Shown in pieces: positions 39,337 through 48,568 of a stretch of 64,000 nt of DNA. Position 1 is the first letter of the stretch. Every line of letters begins with the position of its first letter. The notes under the pieces were generated by a model. That model saw nothing but the letters and a program-made list of their open reading frames with translations. It ran no database searches and had not been told where the DNA came from. Origin of the DNA: Mycobacteriales bacterium (GTDB lineage Bacteria > Actinomycetota > Actinomycetes > DATLTS01). The stretch is from assembly GCA_035533475.1 (NCBI GenBank), contig DATLTS010000066.1, positions 29,139-93,138 of the forward strand. The letters run 5' to 3'. The translations under genes and the position numbers were made by a program.

Positions 39337-40569
39337 ATGGCCGACCTCGAGCGGCGTCCCCGGGTCGTTCTCGGCGTCGCCGGTGGGATCGCCGCCTACA
39401 AGGCCTGCGAGCTCCTCCGGCTGTTCACCGAAGGCGGCCACCGGGTCCGGGTGGTCCCCACCGCGGCCGCGTTGCGCTTCGTCGGCGAGGCGACCTGGGC
39501 CGCCCTGTCCGGGGAGCCGGTCTCCACCGACGTGTGGGCCGACCCGCATTCCGTCGGCCATGTGCGGCTCGGCCGGGAGGCCGACCTGGTCGTGGTGGCA
39601 CCGGCGACCGCCGACCTGATCGCCCGGGCGGCGACCGGGCGCGCCGACGACCTGCTGACCGCGGTGCTCCTAACCGCCCAGTGCCCGGTCTTGTTCGCGC
39701 CGGCCATGCACACCGAGATGTGGACCCACCCGGCAACCCAGGACAACGTGGCGACGCTGCGCGCCCGCGGGGTGCTGGTGGTCGATCCGGCCGTCGGGCG
39801 GCTCACCGGCGCCGATTCGGGTCCCGGGCGGCTGCCGGAGCCGGCGGAGCTCTACGCCCTGGCCCGTACCTTGCTGGCCCGGGCCGACGCCGCGGAGCCG
39901 CGCGACCTCGCCGGCCGGCGGGTCGTGGTCTCCGCGGGCGGGACCCGCGAGTACCTCGACCCGGTGCGCTTCCTCGGCAACCGCTCAAGCGGGCGTCAGG
40001 GCTACGCGCTGGCCCGGACCGCGCTGGCCCGGGGCGCCGAGGTCACCCTGGTCTCCGCGCACGTCGTGCTGCCCGAGCCGGCGGGGGCGAAGCTCGTCAC
40101 CGTCGGCTCGGCCGCCCAGATGCGAAGCGCGGTGCTGGCCGCCGCGCTTGACGCCGACGCCGTGGTCATGGCCGCGGCGGTGGCCGACTTCCGCCCCGCC
40201 GAGCGGGCGGTGTCGAAGCTGAAGAAAGACGCGGCCGCGGATCCCGCGCCATTACAACTGGTCCGCACCGAAGACATCCTCACCGAGCTGGCGGCCGAAC
40301 GGAGCCGGGACGACCAGATCGTGGTCGGTTTCGCCGCCGAGACCGACGACGTACTAGCCCACGGTCGGGAGAAGATGGCTCGTAAAAGGGTCGACTTGTT
40401 GGTAGTGAACCAGGTCGGCGTCGATCGGGGCTTCGAGTCGGTCGACAACAGCGCCGTGATCCTCGGCTCGGACGGCTCGGCGGTCGAGGTGCCGCACGGC
40501 CCGAAGGAAGCGCTGGCGCATCGGGTGTGGGACCTCGTGGCGGAACGCTGGCGGGCGGGGGCTCGGTAG
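39337..40569 (+). CDS. coaBC: bifunctional phosphopantothenoylcysteine decarboxylase/synthase CoaBC
   Basis: Two steps of coenzyme A synthesis. 410 residues. CoaC half: [18 protein letters not shown], a His in the D-P-H-S-V-G-H region and [10 protein letters not shown]. CoaB half from about 188: [30 protein letters not shown], and the K-L-K-K-D motif that contacts the acyl phosphate. 10 bp after rpoZ. Confidence 0.96.
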   Translation: MADLERRPRVVLGVAGGIAAYKACELLRLFTEGGHRVRVVPTAAALRFVGEATWAALSGEPVSTDVWADPHSVGHVRLGREADLVVVAPATADLIARAATGRADDLLTAVLLTAQCPVLFAPAMHTEMWTHPATQDNVATLRARGVLVVDPAVGRLTGADSGPGRLPEPAELYALARTLLARADAAEPRDLAGRRVVVSAGGTREYLDPVRFLGNRSSGRQGYALARTALARGAEVTLVSAHVVLPEPAGAKLVTVGSAAQMRSAVLAAALDADAVVMAAAVADFRPAERAVSKLKKDAAADPAPLQLVRTEDILTELAAERSRDDQIVVGFAAETDDVLAHGREKMARKRVDLLVVNQVGVDRGFESVDNSAVILGSDGSAVEVPHGPKEALAHRVWDLVAERWRAGAR

Positions 40570-40572
40570 ACT
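40567..40572 (+). promoter_or_regulatory. metK: -10 element upstream of metK
   Basis: TAGACT beginning at the last two bases before the coaBC stop ends; GTG 40602 is 30 bp downstream with GGAG at about 40593. The same hexamer lies before def and rpe. No clear -35. Confidence 0.35.
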
Positions 40573-40601
40573 CCGCGACAACCCGACCTTCTGGAGATCC
40601 C

Positions 40602-41792
40602 GTGCCCCGTCGCCTGTTCACCTCGGAATCCGTGACCGAAGGCCACCCGGACAAGATCGCGGATCAGATCAGCGACTCGATCCTGGACGCGCTGCTCAAG
40701 GACGACGCCAGGAGCCGGGTCGCCGTCGAGACCATGATCACTACTGGTCAGGTGCACGTTGCCGGGGAGGTGACCACCGAGGCCTACGCCGACATCCCGG
40801 CGATCGTTCGCGAAGTCATCCTCGGGATCGGCTACGACTCGTCGAAGAAGGGATTCGACGGCGCGTCGTGCGGGGTCTCGGTGTCGATCGGGGCCCAGTC
40901 GCCGGACATCGCGCAGGGGGTCGACGACGCCTACGAGCATCGCGCCGAGGGCGTGGACGACGAGCTGGACCGGCAGGGCGCGGGCGACCAGGGACTGATG
41001 TTCGGCTACGCCTGCACCGAGACGCCGGAGCTCATGCCGCTGCCGATCGCGCTCGCCCACCGGCTGGCCCGCCGGCTCACCGCCGCCCGCAAGGAGGGGG
41101 TCATCCCCTACCTGCGCCCGGACGGCAAGACGCAGGTGACCATCGAGTACGTCGACGGCCAGCCGACCCGGCTGGACACCGTCGTCGTTTCCAGCCAGCA
41201 CGCGCCGGACATCGACATCGAGACCCTCCTCAAGCCAGACGTCGCCGAGCACGTAATCGAGGCGGAGATCGCCGCCCTGGACATCGACACCGACGGATAC
41301 CGACTGCTCGTCAACCCGACCGGCCGTTTCGAGATCGGTGGGCCGATGGGGGATGCCGGCCTCACCGGCCGCAAGATCATCGTGGACACGTACGGGGGGA
41401 TGGCCCGCCACGGCGGCGGCGCGTTCTCCGGCAAGGACCCGTCCAAGGTGGACCGCTCCGCCGCCTACGCGCTGCGCTGGGTGGCCAAGAACGTGGTGGC
41501 GGCCGGACTCGCCCAACGATGCGAGGTCCAGGTCGCGTACGCCATCGGCAAGGCGCACCCGGTGGGCACCTTCGTCGACACCTTCGGTACCGGGCGGCTC
41601 TCCGACGAGGCCATCCAGCAGGCGGTCCTCGAGGTGTTCGACCTCCGCCCCGCGGCGATCATCCGCGACCTCGACCTGCTGCGCCCGATCTACGCCCAGA
41701 CCGCGGCCTACGGCCACTTCGGCCGGCCCGAGCTCGACTTCACCTGGGAGGCCCTCGACCGGGTCGAGGCCCTCAAGCGCGCGGCCGGGTAG
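40602..41792 (+). CDS. metK: S-adenosylmethionine synthetase
   Basis: Makes SAM from methionine and ATP. 396 residues from GTG 40602 (GGAG upstream; the frame opens 75 bp earlier inside coaBC). [50 protein letters not shown] and [14 protein letters not shown] are the three-domain signatures. Last gene of its group. Confidence 0.97.
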   Translation: MPRRLFTSESVTEGHPDKIADQISDSILDALLKDDARSRVAVETMITTGQVHVAGEVTTEAYADIPAIVREVILGIGYDSSKKGFDGASCGVSVSIGAQSPDIAQGVDDAYEHRAEGVDDELDRQGAGDQGLMFGYACTETPELMPLPIALAHRLARRLTAARKEGVIPYLRPDGKTQVTIEYVDGQPTRLDTVVVSSQHAPDIDIETLLKPDVAEHVIEAEIAALDIDTDGYRLLVNPTGRFEIGGPMGDAGLTGRKIIVDTYGGMARHGGGAFSGKDPSKVDRSAAYALRWVAKNVVAAGLAQRCEVQVAYAIGKAHPVGTFVDTFGTGRLSDEAIQQAVLEVFDLRPAAIIRDLDLLRPIYAQTAAYGHFGRPELDFTWEALDRVEALKRAAG

Positions 41793-41860
41793 CGCCGCCG
41801 CCCCCGCCCCCGCCCCCGCCCCGCCACCGCCGCCGCCACCGCATCCGCGCTCGGCCGCCC

Positions 41861-41933
41861 GGCGAGTGGGCGGTTGTGCTGCGCTGCCACGAGGCGAGTG
41901 GGCGTTTGTGCCCGGGCAAACCGCCCACTCGCC
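41861..41933. repeat. intergenic repeat with imperfect hairpin
   Basis: GGCGAGTGGGCGGTTGTGC (41861-41879) is repeated as GGCGAGTGGGCGTTTGTGC (41893-41911) with a 32-bp period. The second copy pairs with CAAACCGCCCACTCGCC (41917-41933) as a 16-bp stem with one bulged base. A related element starting GCGAGTG occurs at 56658. Possible REP-like or mobile palindrome; it may also act as the metK terminator. Confidence 0.6.
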
Positions 41934-42030
41934 GCCCGGGTGGCCAGAACACCGACCGCGGTCGAGTGGCGCACCTAACGACGGGTGATCGGACCATTAC
42001 TCCGTCCGGGTGAACTAGGCCGAATGGCCG

Positions 42031-42059
42031 GTGACTGAGCGTGCATCCCCTGTCATATT
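42031..42059 (+). promoter_or_regulatory. possible promoter of the LPXTG gene
   Basis: GTGACT (42031-42036), 17-nt spacer, CATATT (42054-42059), each 4/6 to the vegetative consensus. TGAC-tgagc-GTGC at 42032-42044 is a one-mismatch BldD box covering the -35. Both weak. Confidence 0.3.
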
Positions 42060-42113
42060 CCTGTTAGCGGCCACCACACCAGTGGCGGTCGTCGGGGGGA
42101 GCAATCCCTCCGG

Positions 42114-42214
42114 GAGGCCCTGATCCGGGCGGTCCCCACCGGCCCACGGCACGCTGCTGTGGGCGCGGAGAGACCCGGTCGCCTAGACCGCCCGGGGAGC
42201 TAATGGCGAGACCG
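42114..42214 (+). ncRNA. candidate structured leader element, copy 1
   Basis: Outer stem GGGCGGTC (42127-42134) with GACCGCCC (42186-42193); inner pairs ACCGG/CCGGT and a GCCCAC/GTGGGC hairpin. The 3' flank GGGGAGCTAATGGCGAGACCG follows the stem. 83% identical over the last ~40 nt to copy 2. No known riboswitch class recognised. Confidence 0.5.
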
Positions 42215-42262
42215 ACCTATCCAGTGCTGTGCGGGCGCCTGTGCCGGCTCGGATGGCCTGGA

Positions 42263-42360
42263 GAGGTGTTGATCTGGACGGTCCTCACCGACCGCGCGGG
42301 GGCGCGGCACGGAGGAACTACGGTCGCCAAGACCGTCCAGGGAACCAGTGGCGAGACCGG
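42263..42360 (+). ncRNA. candidate structured leader element, copy 2
   Basis: Outer stem GGACGGTC (42276-42283) with GACCGTCC (42331-42338). Relative to copy 1 one G-C pair is replaced by A-T on both sides, a compensatory change. Inner CGACCG/CGGTCG stem and a CCGCG/CGCGG hairpin. The 3' flank GGGAACCAGTGGCGAGACCG is conserved and is 54 nt before the start codon of the surface protein. Confidence 0.5.
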
Positions 42361-42414
42361 CTCGAGGCCGCCACGACGACACGGACATCCGCCCCCACCC
42401 GGACGGAGTTTCCG

Positions 42415-43533
42415 ATGTCTCGATCTCGCCCAGCCCGCGCGCTCACGCTCGTATCTGCCCTCGCGCTGGCCCTACCCGCCGTCGGGCTGTTCGGCAGCCC
42501 GGCATTCGCCGACTCGAGCCACAGTTCGTCGGCCGCCGCGCACAGCAACGGCCACTCCAACGACCATGGCGTCGGCAATGCAGACCCCAGCCAGGCCGAC
42601 TCCAGCGCCAGCTCGGGCGCCACCTCCTCCACGTCAACCAGTTCCACCTCCTCCACGTCCAGTGCGAGCTCCAGCTCGAACCACAGCCAGGGGACGGCGG
42701 GCACCAGTGGCAACGCAAGCCAGCCGCAGCCCACGTCCAACGCCGACCAGAACACCGGCGGGGCGAACGGTCAGTGTTCCGGCGGCACCTACTGCTCGAC
42801 CCGCGACGGCTCGCCGTCGGGCAACGGCAACGGGAACGGCAAGGCGACCGGGAAGCCCTGCGCCGGCTGCGTGGGCAAGGCGGACAACAAGAACCCGCCC
42901 GGCCAGGTGAACCAGATCGGGTCGAATGGCACGCACCATGACGCCGGCTACGAATGCAACCGCAACCACGGGATCGGTCGCACGAACCCCGCGCACACCG
43001 GGTGCAAGGCGGGCACCACGCCACCGACCTGCACCCCGACGGCGTCCGCCCCGTGCACGACCACGCCGGGTTGCACGCCGACGGCGTCCGCTCCGTGCAC
43101 GACCACGCCGGGTTGCACGCCGACGGCGTCCGCTCCGTGCACGACCACGCCGGGTTGCACGCCGACCGTGGCCCACCCGTGCACGACCACGCCGGGTTGC
43201 ACGCCGACCGTGGCCCACCCGTGCACGACCACGCCGGGTTGCACGCCGACCGTGGCCCACCCCTGCACGACCAAGCCGCCGACCAGCTGCGCGACGAACC
43301 CCACCGCCAGCGGCTGCACCAACGTCCTGGGCATCAGCTTCAACCGTCCGGTGACCAAGGTGCTGGGGGTCAGCTTCAACCGTCCGGTGACCAGCGTGCT
43401 GGGCGAGACATTGAGCGCGGGCGACTTGCCCTTCACCGGTTCCGACGTCGAGCGGCTGATCGCGCTGGCCCTGCTCGTCATCGGCGGCGGGGTGCTCGGG
43501 ATAGCCGCCGGTCGGAAGAAGTCGACTGGCTGA
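42415..43533 (+). CDS. LPXTG-anchored repeat surface protein
   Basis: Secreted, cell-wall-attached protein of 372 residues. Signal peptide at 1-31 ends near P-A-F-A-D. A Ser/Asn/Gly-rich region and a Cys-containing block (K-P-C-A-G-C-V-G-K-A-D) follow. Six 14-residue repeats come next: three C-T-P-T-A-S-A-P-C-T-T-T-P-G and three with V-A-H in place of A-S-A, two Cys each. Two copies of VLGxSFNRPVT precede LPFTG, a hydrophobic helix and a basic tail (GRKKSTG), the sortase signal. ATG 42415 has GGAG 6-7 nt upstream; the track of frame to 42229 lies in the leader. No sortase gene is in the window. Function unknown, perhaps adhesive or protective. Confidence 0.85.
   Translation: MSRSRPARALTLVSALALALPAVGLFGSPAFADSSHSSSAAAHSNGHSNDHGVGNADPSQADSSASSGATSSTSTSSTSSTSSASSSSNHSQGTAGTSGNASQPQPTSNADQNTGGANGQCSGGTYCSTRDGSPSGNGNGNGKATGKPCAGCVGKADNKNPPGQVNQIGSNGTHHDAGYECNRNHGIGRTNPAHTGCKAGTTPPTCTPTASAPCTTTPGCTPTASAPCTTTPGCTPTASAPCTTTPGCTPTVAHPCTTTPGCTPTVAHPCTTTPGCTPTVAHPCTTKPPTSCATNPTASGCTNVLGISFNRPVTKVLGVSFNRPVTSVLGETLSAGDLPFTGSDVERLIALALLVIGGGVLGIAAGRKKSTG
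43030..43281 (+). repeat. six 42-bp tandem repeats in the surface protein gene
   Basis: Near-identical 42-bp units, 3 of one type then 3 of a second type. Recent duplication is likely because synonymous sites also match. Repeat number could vary between strains. Confidence 0.85.
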
Positions 43534-43549
43534 GGCCTCGTGCAACAAC

Positions 43550-43595
43550 CGCGAGAAGGCCGGGACCGCAGCGTTGCGGTCCCGGCCTTCTCGCG
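43550..43595 (+). terminator. long hairpin terminator after the surface protein
   Basis: Perfect 21-bp arms (43550-43570 and 43575-43595) beginning CGCGAGAAGGCC around GCGT. It lies between the surface protein stop and the priA start. Confidence 0.8.
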
Positions 43596-43624
43596 TTGTC
43601 GGCACCGGCTGATACACCAGACCC

Positions 43625-45610
43625 GTGGGAAGGACCTCGGCGGCGTCCCGCCGCGAACTCCGGCCGGCCGGGGACCGGCCGGTTGCCCGAGTGGCTGTCG
43701 ATATCCCGCTGGCGCACCTGGACCGGCCCTTCGACTACCTCGTCCCAGAGGGCGCCGATGAGCTCGCGGTCCCGGGGTCCCGCGTTCGGGTTCGCTTTGC
43801 CGGCCGGCTGGTCGACGGATTCGTCTTGGCGCGGTTGGACGGCTCCGAGCACGCCGGTGACCTCTCCTTCCTGGTCCGCTCCGTGTCCGCCGAACCCGTG
43901 CTCAGCCCGGAGCTCGAAACACTCGCCCGGGCGGTCGCTGACCGTTATGCCGGGACGCTCGCCGACGTGCTCCGGCTCGCCATCCCGCCCCGCCACGCCG
44001 CTGTCGAGGCGGAACCCGCGGGCCGGTCGGCGCACGAACCGGTCGAACGACCGCCGGCCGGCGGCTGGTCGGACTATGCGGGAGGGGCGCAGTTCCTCGC
44101 CGCCATAGCGGAGGGTGGCCGCCCGCGGGCCGTGTGGACCGCGCTGCCGGGGCCGGGTTGGCCGGCCGAGCTGGCAACGGCGGCCGCCGCCACGCTGGCA
44201 AGTGGCCGCTCGGCCCTGTTGATCGTTCCCGATGCCCGCGACGTGACCCGGGTGGGTCAGGCATTGCGGCAGCGGCTCGGGCCGGGCCGGCACGTCGAGT
44301 TGTCCGCGGACCTCGGGCCCGCCGAGCGGTACCGGCGCTGGCTCGCGGTTCGGCGTGGGGCGGTACGTGCCGTCGTCGGCACCCGCTCCGCGTCCTTCGC
44401 GCCGGTGACCCGGCTCGGTCTCGTGGTCTGTTGGGACGACGGCGACGATCTGCACGCGGAACCACGGGCCCCGTACCCGCACGTCCGAGAGGTGTTGGCC
44501 CTGCGAGCGCACCTCGAGTCGGCCGGTCTCCTGGTCGGCGGCTTCGTCTGCACCGCCGAGGGTGCCGCACTGTGCCGCAGCCGCTGGGCGAACCGGCTGG
44601 CCCCGAGCCGGGCGGCGGTCCGGGAACGCGCCCCACGGGTCAACGCCTCCGGGGAGGATCACGAGCTCGCCCGGGATGCCGCGGCGCAGGCCGCCCGATT
44701 GCCCAGCGTTGCCTGGTCCGCCGCCCGGGACGGCCTTCGAACCGGACCCGTGCTGATCCAGGTGCCCCGGCGCGGGTACATCCCGACGCTCGCCTGCGCC
44801 GCATGTCGGGCCTCGGCCCGCTGCCACCGCTGCGCCGGGCCGCTCGGCCTGCCCGGCCCGGGGCCCGGCTCCCCTCCGGCCTGCCGCTGGTGCGGGCGGC
44901 CGGCTGCCGACTGGCATTGCCCGGAGTGCGGTTCGACCCGCGCGCGGGCGGTCGTCGTCGGGGCACGGCGCACCGCGGAAGAACTCGGCCGGGCGTTCCC
45001 CGGCGTGCCGGTCCGGACCAGCGGGCGGGACGAGGTGCTGGCCACGGTGTCGACCGACCCCGTGCTGGTCGTCGCCACCCCCGGGGCCGAGCCGGTGCCT
45101 TCCGGTGGGTACGCGGCCGCTCTGCTCCTCGACGGGTGGGCCCTGCTGACTCGGCCCGACCTGCGAGCCGCAGAGGAGGCGCTGCGTCGCTGGGCGGCGG
45201 CCGCGGCACTCGTCCGGCCGGCTGGCGAAGGCGGACGAGTGGTTGTCGTGGCCGATGGCGGCATTCGTCCGGTCCAGGCCCTGATCCGTTGGGATCCGAT
45301 CGGCTTCGCCGACGACGAACTGGAGGAACGCACGCAGCTGCGATTCCCGCCCGCCGTTCGGCTGGCCGCGATCAGCGGGGCACCCGCGGCCGTCGCCGAC
45401 CTGCTCGCCGCCAGCGATCTGCCGGATTCCGTTGAACGGCTGGGACCGGTGCCGGTCGGCAACGGGTCGGCGGAACGCCTGCTGCTCCGGGTGCCCCGCC
45501 GCGACGGCGCGCGGTTGGCGGCCGGACTCAAGGCCGCCGCGGCCGTGCGGTCCGCGCGCAAGGCGATCGAGCCGGTGCGGGTGCAGCTCGATCCGCGAGA
45601 ACTCGGCTGA
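43625..45610 (+). CDS. priA: PriA-like primosomal protein lacking a functional ATPase site
   Basis: 661 residues. The N-terminal 3'-DNA-binding domain (V-D-I-P-L-A-H-L-D-R-P-F-D-Y-L-V-P) and the zinc domain (C-A-A-C, C-H-R-C, C-R-W-C, C-P-E-C) are kept. The Walker A site is replaced by A-L-P-G-P-G-W-P-A-E-L, with no G-K-T/S, and the DEEH box is C-W-D-D-G-D-D. This is the known actinobacterial form of PriA, expected to bind forks but not to unwind DNA. Start at GTG 43625; upstream codons are in the terminator region. Followed by def, fmt, rsmB in normal order. Confidence 0.9.
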   Translation: MGRTSAASRRELRPAGDRPVARVAVDIPLAHLDRPFDYLVPEGADELAVPGSRVRVRFAGRLVDGFVLARLDGSEHAGDLSFLVRSVSAEPVLSPELETLARAVADRYAGTLADVLRLAIPPRHAAVEAEPAGRSAHEPVERPPAGGWSDYAGGAQFLAAIAEGGRPRAVWTALPGPGWPAELATAAAATLASGRSALLIVPDARDVTRVGQALRQRLGPGRHVELSADLGPAERYRRWLAVRRGAVRAVVGTRSASFAPVTRLGLVVCWDDGDDLHAEPRAPYPHVREVLALRAHLESAGLLVGGFVCTAEGAALCRSRWANRLAPSRAAVRERAPRVNASGEDHELARDAAAQAARLPSVAWSAARDGLRTGPVLIQVPRRGYIPTLACAACRASARCHRCAGPLGLPGPGPGSPPACRWCGRPAADWHCPECGSTRARAVVVGARRTAEELGRAFPGVPVRTSGRDEVLATVSTDPVLVVATPGAEPVPSGGYAAALLLDGWALLTRPDLRAAEEALRRWAAAAALVRPAGEGGRVVVVADGGIRPVQALIRWDPIGFADDELEERTQLRFPPAVRLAAISGAPAAVADLLAASDLPDSVERLGPVPVGNGSAERLLLRVPRRDGARLAAGLKAAAAVRSARKAIEPVRVQLDPRELG

Positions 45611-45624
45611 GCACCGGACGTCCG

Positions 45625-45630
45625 TAGACT
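45625..45630 (+). promoter_or_regulatory. def: -10 element upstream of def
   Basis: TAGACT, 35 bp before ATG 45666; the ribosome-binding site GAGGAG is at about 45653. Same hexamer as before metK and rpe. Confidence 0.35.
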
Positions 45631-45665
45631 GGAGCGGCCCACCCGGCCCGACGAGGAGAGCCCGC

Positions 45666-46205
45666 ATGGCCGTGCAGCCGATTCGCCTGTTCGGCGATCC
45701 GGTGCTCCGTGCCGTCGCGGAGCCGGTGACGACCTTCGACAAGGAGCTTCGCCTACTCGTCCGCGACCTCACCGAAACGATGATCGACGCTCCCGGAGCC
45801 GGCTTGGCCGCTCCGCAGATCGGCGTGCTGCTCCGGGTATTCACCTACGACGCCGACGACCAGGTCGGCCATCTGGTCAACCCGGTGATCGGTGAGCTGT
45901 CCGAGGAGGAGCAGGACGGCGAGGAAGGGTGCCTGTCCTTCCCCGGCTTGGCGTTCCCGACCCGGCGAGCGCAACGGGTCGTGGCCCGCGGGTTCGACAT
46001 GTACGGCGATCCGGTCCTCCTCGAGGGCAGTTCGTTGCTAGCCCGATGCGTCCAACACGAGACCGACCACCTCGACGGGGTGCTGTTCATCGACCGGCTC
46101 GATTCCGAGCGCCGCAAGCTGGCGATGAAGGCGATCCGGGAGGCGGAATGGGCCGGCGAGCCGGTGCCGGCCTTCCGGTTGTCACCCCATCCCGGTCCCG
46201 GCTGA
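45666..46205 (+). CDS. def: peptide deformylase
   Basis: Removes formyl groups from new proteins. 179 residues from ATG 45666 (GAGGAG upstream; the frame extends back into priA). The three metal-site motifs are intact: GAGLAAPQIG, EGCLSFPG and QHETDHLDG. Next to fmt, as usual. Confidence 0.96.
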   Translation: MAVQPIRLFGDPVLRAVAEPVTTFDKELRLLVRDLTETMIDAPGAGLAAPQIGVLLRVFTYDADDQVGHLVNPVIGELSEEEQDGEEGCLSFPGLAFPTRRAQRVVARGFDMYGDPVLLEGSSLLARCVQHETDHLDGVLFIDRLDSERRKLAMKAIREAEWAGEPVPAFRLSPHPGPG

Positions 46206-46223
46206 CGCGGGCGTCGCGGCAGA

Positions 46224-47150
46224 GTGCGCCTGGTCTTCGCCGGTACACCGGCGGTCGCGGTGCCCGCCCTCGATACGATCCTGGCCGCGCCTCGGCACGA
46301 GGTGCTCGCCGTGCTGACCCGTCCGGATGCCCCGGCCGGGCGCGGCCGGGCGGGCCGCCCGAGCCCGGTGCGGGTTCGAGCCGAGCAGGCCGGCCTCGAG
46401 GTGCTGACGCCACGCCGACCCGGCGACACCGAGTTGCTTTCTCGACTGACCGACCTGGCCCCGGACTGCTGTCCGGTAGTCGCCTACGGCGCATTGCTAC
46501 CGCCGGCCGCTCTCGACATTCCACCCCGCGGCTGGATCAACCTGCATTTCTCGCTGCTGCCCGCGTGGCGCGGGGCGGCTCCGGTGCAGCACGCGCTGCT
46601 CGCCGGTGACGACGTCACCGGGGCAAGCACGTTCCGGATCGAGGAGGGGCTCGACACCGGGCCGGTCTACGGGGTCGTCACGGCTGAAATCGGTCCGCGT
46701 GAGACGGCTGGGGAACTCCTCGACCGGCTAGCGCGGATCGGCGCCGAACTCCTCGTCGCCACCCTCGACGGGATCGAAGACGGTCGGCTCTCGGCCCGCC
46801 CGCAGCCCCTCGACGGGGTCAGCCTGGCGCCGAAGCTCGGCGTCGAAGACGCCCGGATCCGCTGGCCTGACCCGGCGCCGGCCGTGGACCGGAGGATCCG
46901 GGCCTGCACCCCGGCGCCCGGTGCCTGGACCACATACGCCGGGCGACGGATCAAGCTGGCGCCGGTGGAGCTGACCGCCAGCTCCGACTTGGACCCGGGA
47001 CAGTTACGCGTGACCCGCGAGGCTGTTCTCGTCGGCACCGGCAGCCTCGACGTGCAGCTCGGGGGGGTCCAGCCCGAAGGGCGCCGGGCGATGGCGGCGG
47101 AGGCCTGGGCGCGCGGGGCACGACCTGGACCGGGCGACCGGTTCCGGTGA
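46224..47150 (+). CDS. fmt: methionyl-tRNA formyltransferase
   Basis: Formylates initiator Met-tRNA with 10-formyl-THF. 308 residues. [11 protein letters not shown] at the start, [18 protein letters not shown] with the catalytic Asn-His region, and a C-terminal OB-fold domain with [13 protein letters not shown] 46224. The rsmB gene overlaps by four bases. Confidence 0.95.
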   Translation: MRLVFAGTPAVAVPALDTILAAPRHEVLAVLTRPDAPAGRGRAGRPSPVRVRAEQAGLEVLTPRRPGDTELLSRLTDLAPDCCPVVAYGALLPPAALDIPPRGWINLHFSLLPAWRGAAPVQHALLAGDDVTGASTFRIEEGLDTGPVYGVVTAEIGPRETAGELLDRLARIGAELLVATLDGIEDGRLSARPQPLDGVSLAPKLGVEDARIRWPDPAPAVDRRIRACTPAPGAWTTYAGRRIKLAPVELTASSDLDPGQLRVTREAVLVGTGSLDVQLGGVQPEGRRAMAAEAWARGARPGPGDRFR

Positions 47151-48505
47151 CCGCTGGCCCCCCGGACCGGGCCCGGGCCGCTGCGTACCAACTGCTACGG
47201 GCCGTCGCCGCCCGGGACGCCTACGCGAACCTGGTCCTGCCCGGGCTGCTGCGAGAACGCCAGATCGAAGGCCGCGACGCCGCGTTGGCCACCGAGCTCG
47301 GCTACGGAACCCTGCGCTGGCTCGGCAGCCTCGACGCCGTCCTCGCCGCCGCCGCCAGCCGGCCACTCGCCGAGATCGATCCGCCCCTGCTGGACGCGCT
47401 CCGGATCGGCGCCTACCAGCTGCTGCACCTGCGCGTTCCGGCACACGCCGCCGTCTCGACCACGGTGGACCTGACCCGTGCGGCGGTCGGCCCCGGGCCG
47501 GCGAAGTTCGCCAACGCGGTGCTGCGCCGGGTGGCGCAGCGGGACTGGGAGGGCTGGCTAGGGCACCTCGCCACCGGCGATCCGGCGTCCGACCTGGGGC
47601 TGCGCTACGGCTATCCGACGTGGATCGTGCACGCCTTCGCCGACTCCCTCACCGCGGTCGGCGCGGGCGCGGAGCTGGCGGCGGCGCTGGCTGCGGGCTC
47701 GGCCCGGCCGGCGGTCTCCCTGGTCGCCCGGCCGGGGCGGATCGCGCGCGCGGAGCTGCTCGCCGAGGCCGGGCCGGAGGCCCGGGCCAGCGACTTCTCG
47801 CCGCTGGGAGTCGAACTGGCCGCGGGTGACCCCGGCGACATTCCCGCCGTTGCGGACGGCCGGGCCGCCGTCCAGGACGTCGGCAGCCAACTGGTGGCGC
47901 TCGCGATGGCCGCGCCGGCGCTGGACGCGGACCAGCACTGGCTCGACCTCGCGGCCGGTCCCGGCGGCAAGGCCGCGGTGCTTGCCGGGATCGCGGGCGC
48001 ACGGGGCGCGCGACTGCTCGCCGTGGAGCCGTCAGCCCACCGCGCCCGGCTCACGATGCGGACCCTGGACGGTGCGGCGGTGGTCGTGCAGGCCGACGGC
48101 CGGGTGCCGGCATGGCGAACCGAGAGCTTCGACCGGGTTCTGCTCGACGCACCCTGTAGTGGCCTGGGCGCGCTGCGTCGGCGGCCGGAGAGCCGTTGGC
48201 GGCGGGGGCCCGCGGACGTGGCCCGGCTGGCCGGGTTGCAGCGCGAGTTGCTCAGCGCCGGCCTGGATGCAGTTCGGCCCGGGGGCCTGCTCGGCTACGC
48301 CACCTGTTCACCGCATCTCGCGGAAACCAGGACGGTGGTCGCGGGCGCGCTCGATGACCGGCCCCAGCTGACCCTGGTCGACGCCAGGCCATTCTTCGCC
48401 GGCGTCCCCGACCTGGGCGCAGGTCCGGATGTGCAACTGTGGCCGCACCGGCACGGCACCGATGCCATGTACTTCGCCCTGATCAGGGTGGGGGAGCGGA
48501 CCTGA
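47147..48505 (+). CDS. rsmB: 16S rRNA m5C967 methyltransferase RsmB
   Basis: 452 residues. NusB-like RNA-binding domain at about 5-140, then a SAM-dependent fold with [33 protein letters not shown] (catalytic Cys) and Y-A-T-C-S-P-H. GTG 47147 overlaps fmt (GTGA), last gene of def-fmt-rsmB. Confidence 0.94.
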   Translation: MTAGPPDRARAAAYQLLRAVAARDAYANLVLPGLLRERQIEGRDAALATELGYGTLRWLGSLDAVLAAAASRPLAEIDPPLLDALRIGAYQLLHLRVPAHAAVSTTVDLTRAAVGPGPAKFANAVLRRVAQRDWEGWLGHLATGDPASDLGLRYGYPTWIVHAFADSLTAVGAGAELAAALAAGSARPAVSLVARPGRIARAELLAEAGPEARASDFSPLGVELAAGDPGDIPAVADGRAAVQDVGSQLVALAMAAPALDADQHWLDLAAGPGGKAAVLAGIAGARGARLLAVEPSAHRARLTMRTLDGAAVVVQADGRVPAWRTESFDRVLLDAPCSGLGALRRRPESRWRRGPADVARLAGLQRELLSAGLDAVRPGGLLGYATCSPHLAETRTVVAGALDDRPQLTLVDARPFFAGVPDLGAGPDVQLWPHRHGTDAMYFALIRVGERT

Positions 48506-48534
48506 ACTTCGACCGGGATCCGGCTTCGCGCCCG

Positions 48535-48540
48535 TAGACT
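48535..48540 (+). promoter_or_regulatory. rpe: -10 element upstream of rpe
   Basis: TAGACT, 28 bp before GTG 48569, third copy of this hexamer at a gene start in the window. Confidence 0.35.
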
Positions 48541-48568
48541 CCGGCGAGGTCGCGAGCAGGGAGTCGAG

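Larger units (their letters stand above)
41793..42414 (+). other. metK-LPXTG gene intergenic region
   Basis: 622 bases with no supported gene. In order: a C-rich low-complexity tract (41793-41850), an intergenic repeat with a long hairpin (41861-41933), a possible promoter (42031-42059), and a leader of about 350 nt with two related RNA-like structures (42114-42214 and 42263-42360). The ATG at 42203 opens an overlapping frame but lies inside the first structure and is not conserved in the second. Confidence 0.7.

Noticed and set aside
42263..42300. TPP riboswitch, because of TGATCTGG
   Set aside because: The other TPP blocks (CTGAGA, GCGTAGGGA) are missing and the sequence context differs.
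42061..42414. ydaO c-di-AMP riboswitch in the surface protein leader
   Set aside because: Some similarity at AGCTAAT, but the GGGGAACCCA and GGGGUGAA blocks are not found and the element is duplicated; left unassigned.
42203..42910. Plus-strand frame starting ATG 42203 after GGGGAG
   Set aside because: The start lies inside the first leader structure, the equivalent position in the second copy is GTG with changed spacing, and the frame becomes Arg/Pro/Thr shadow over the surface protein.
43030..43281. Regular repeats as a CRISPR array
   Set aside because: The 42-bp units are contiguous with no spacers and code for 14-residue protein repeats.
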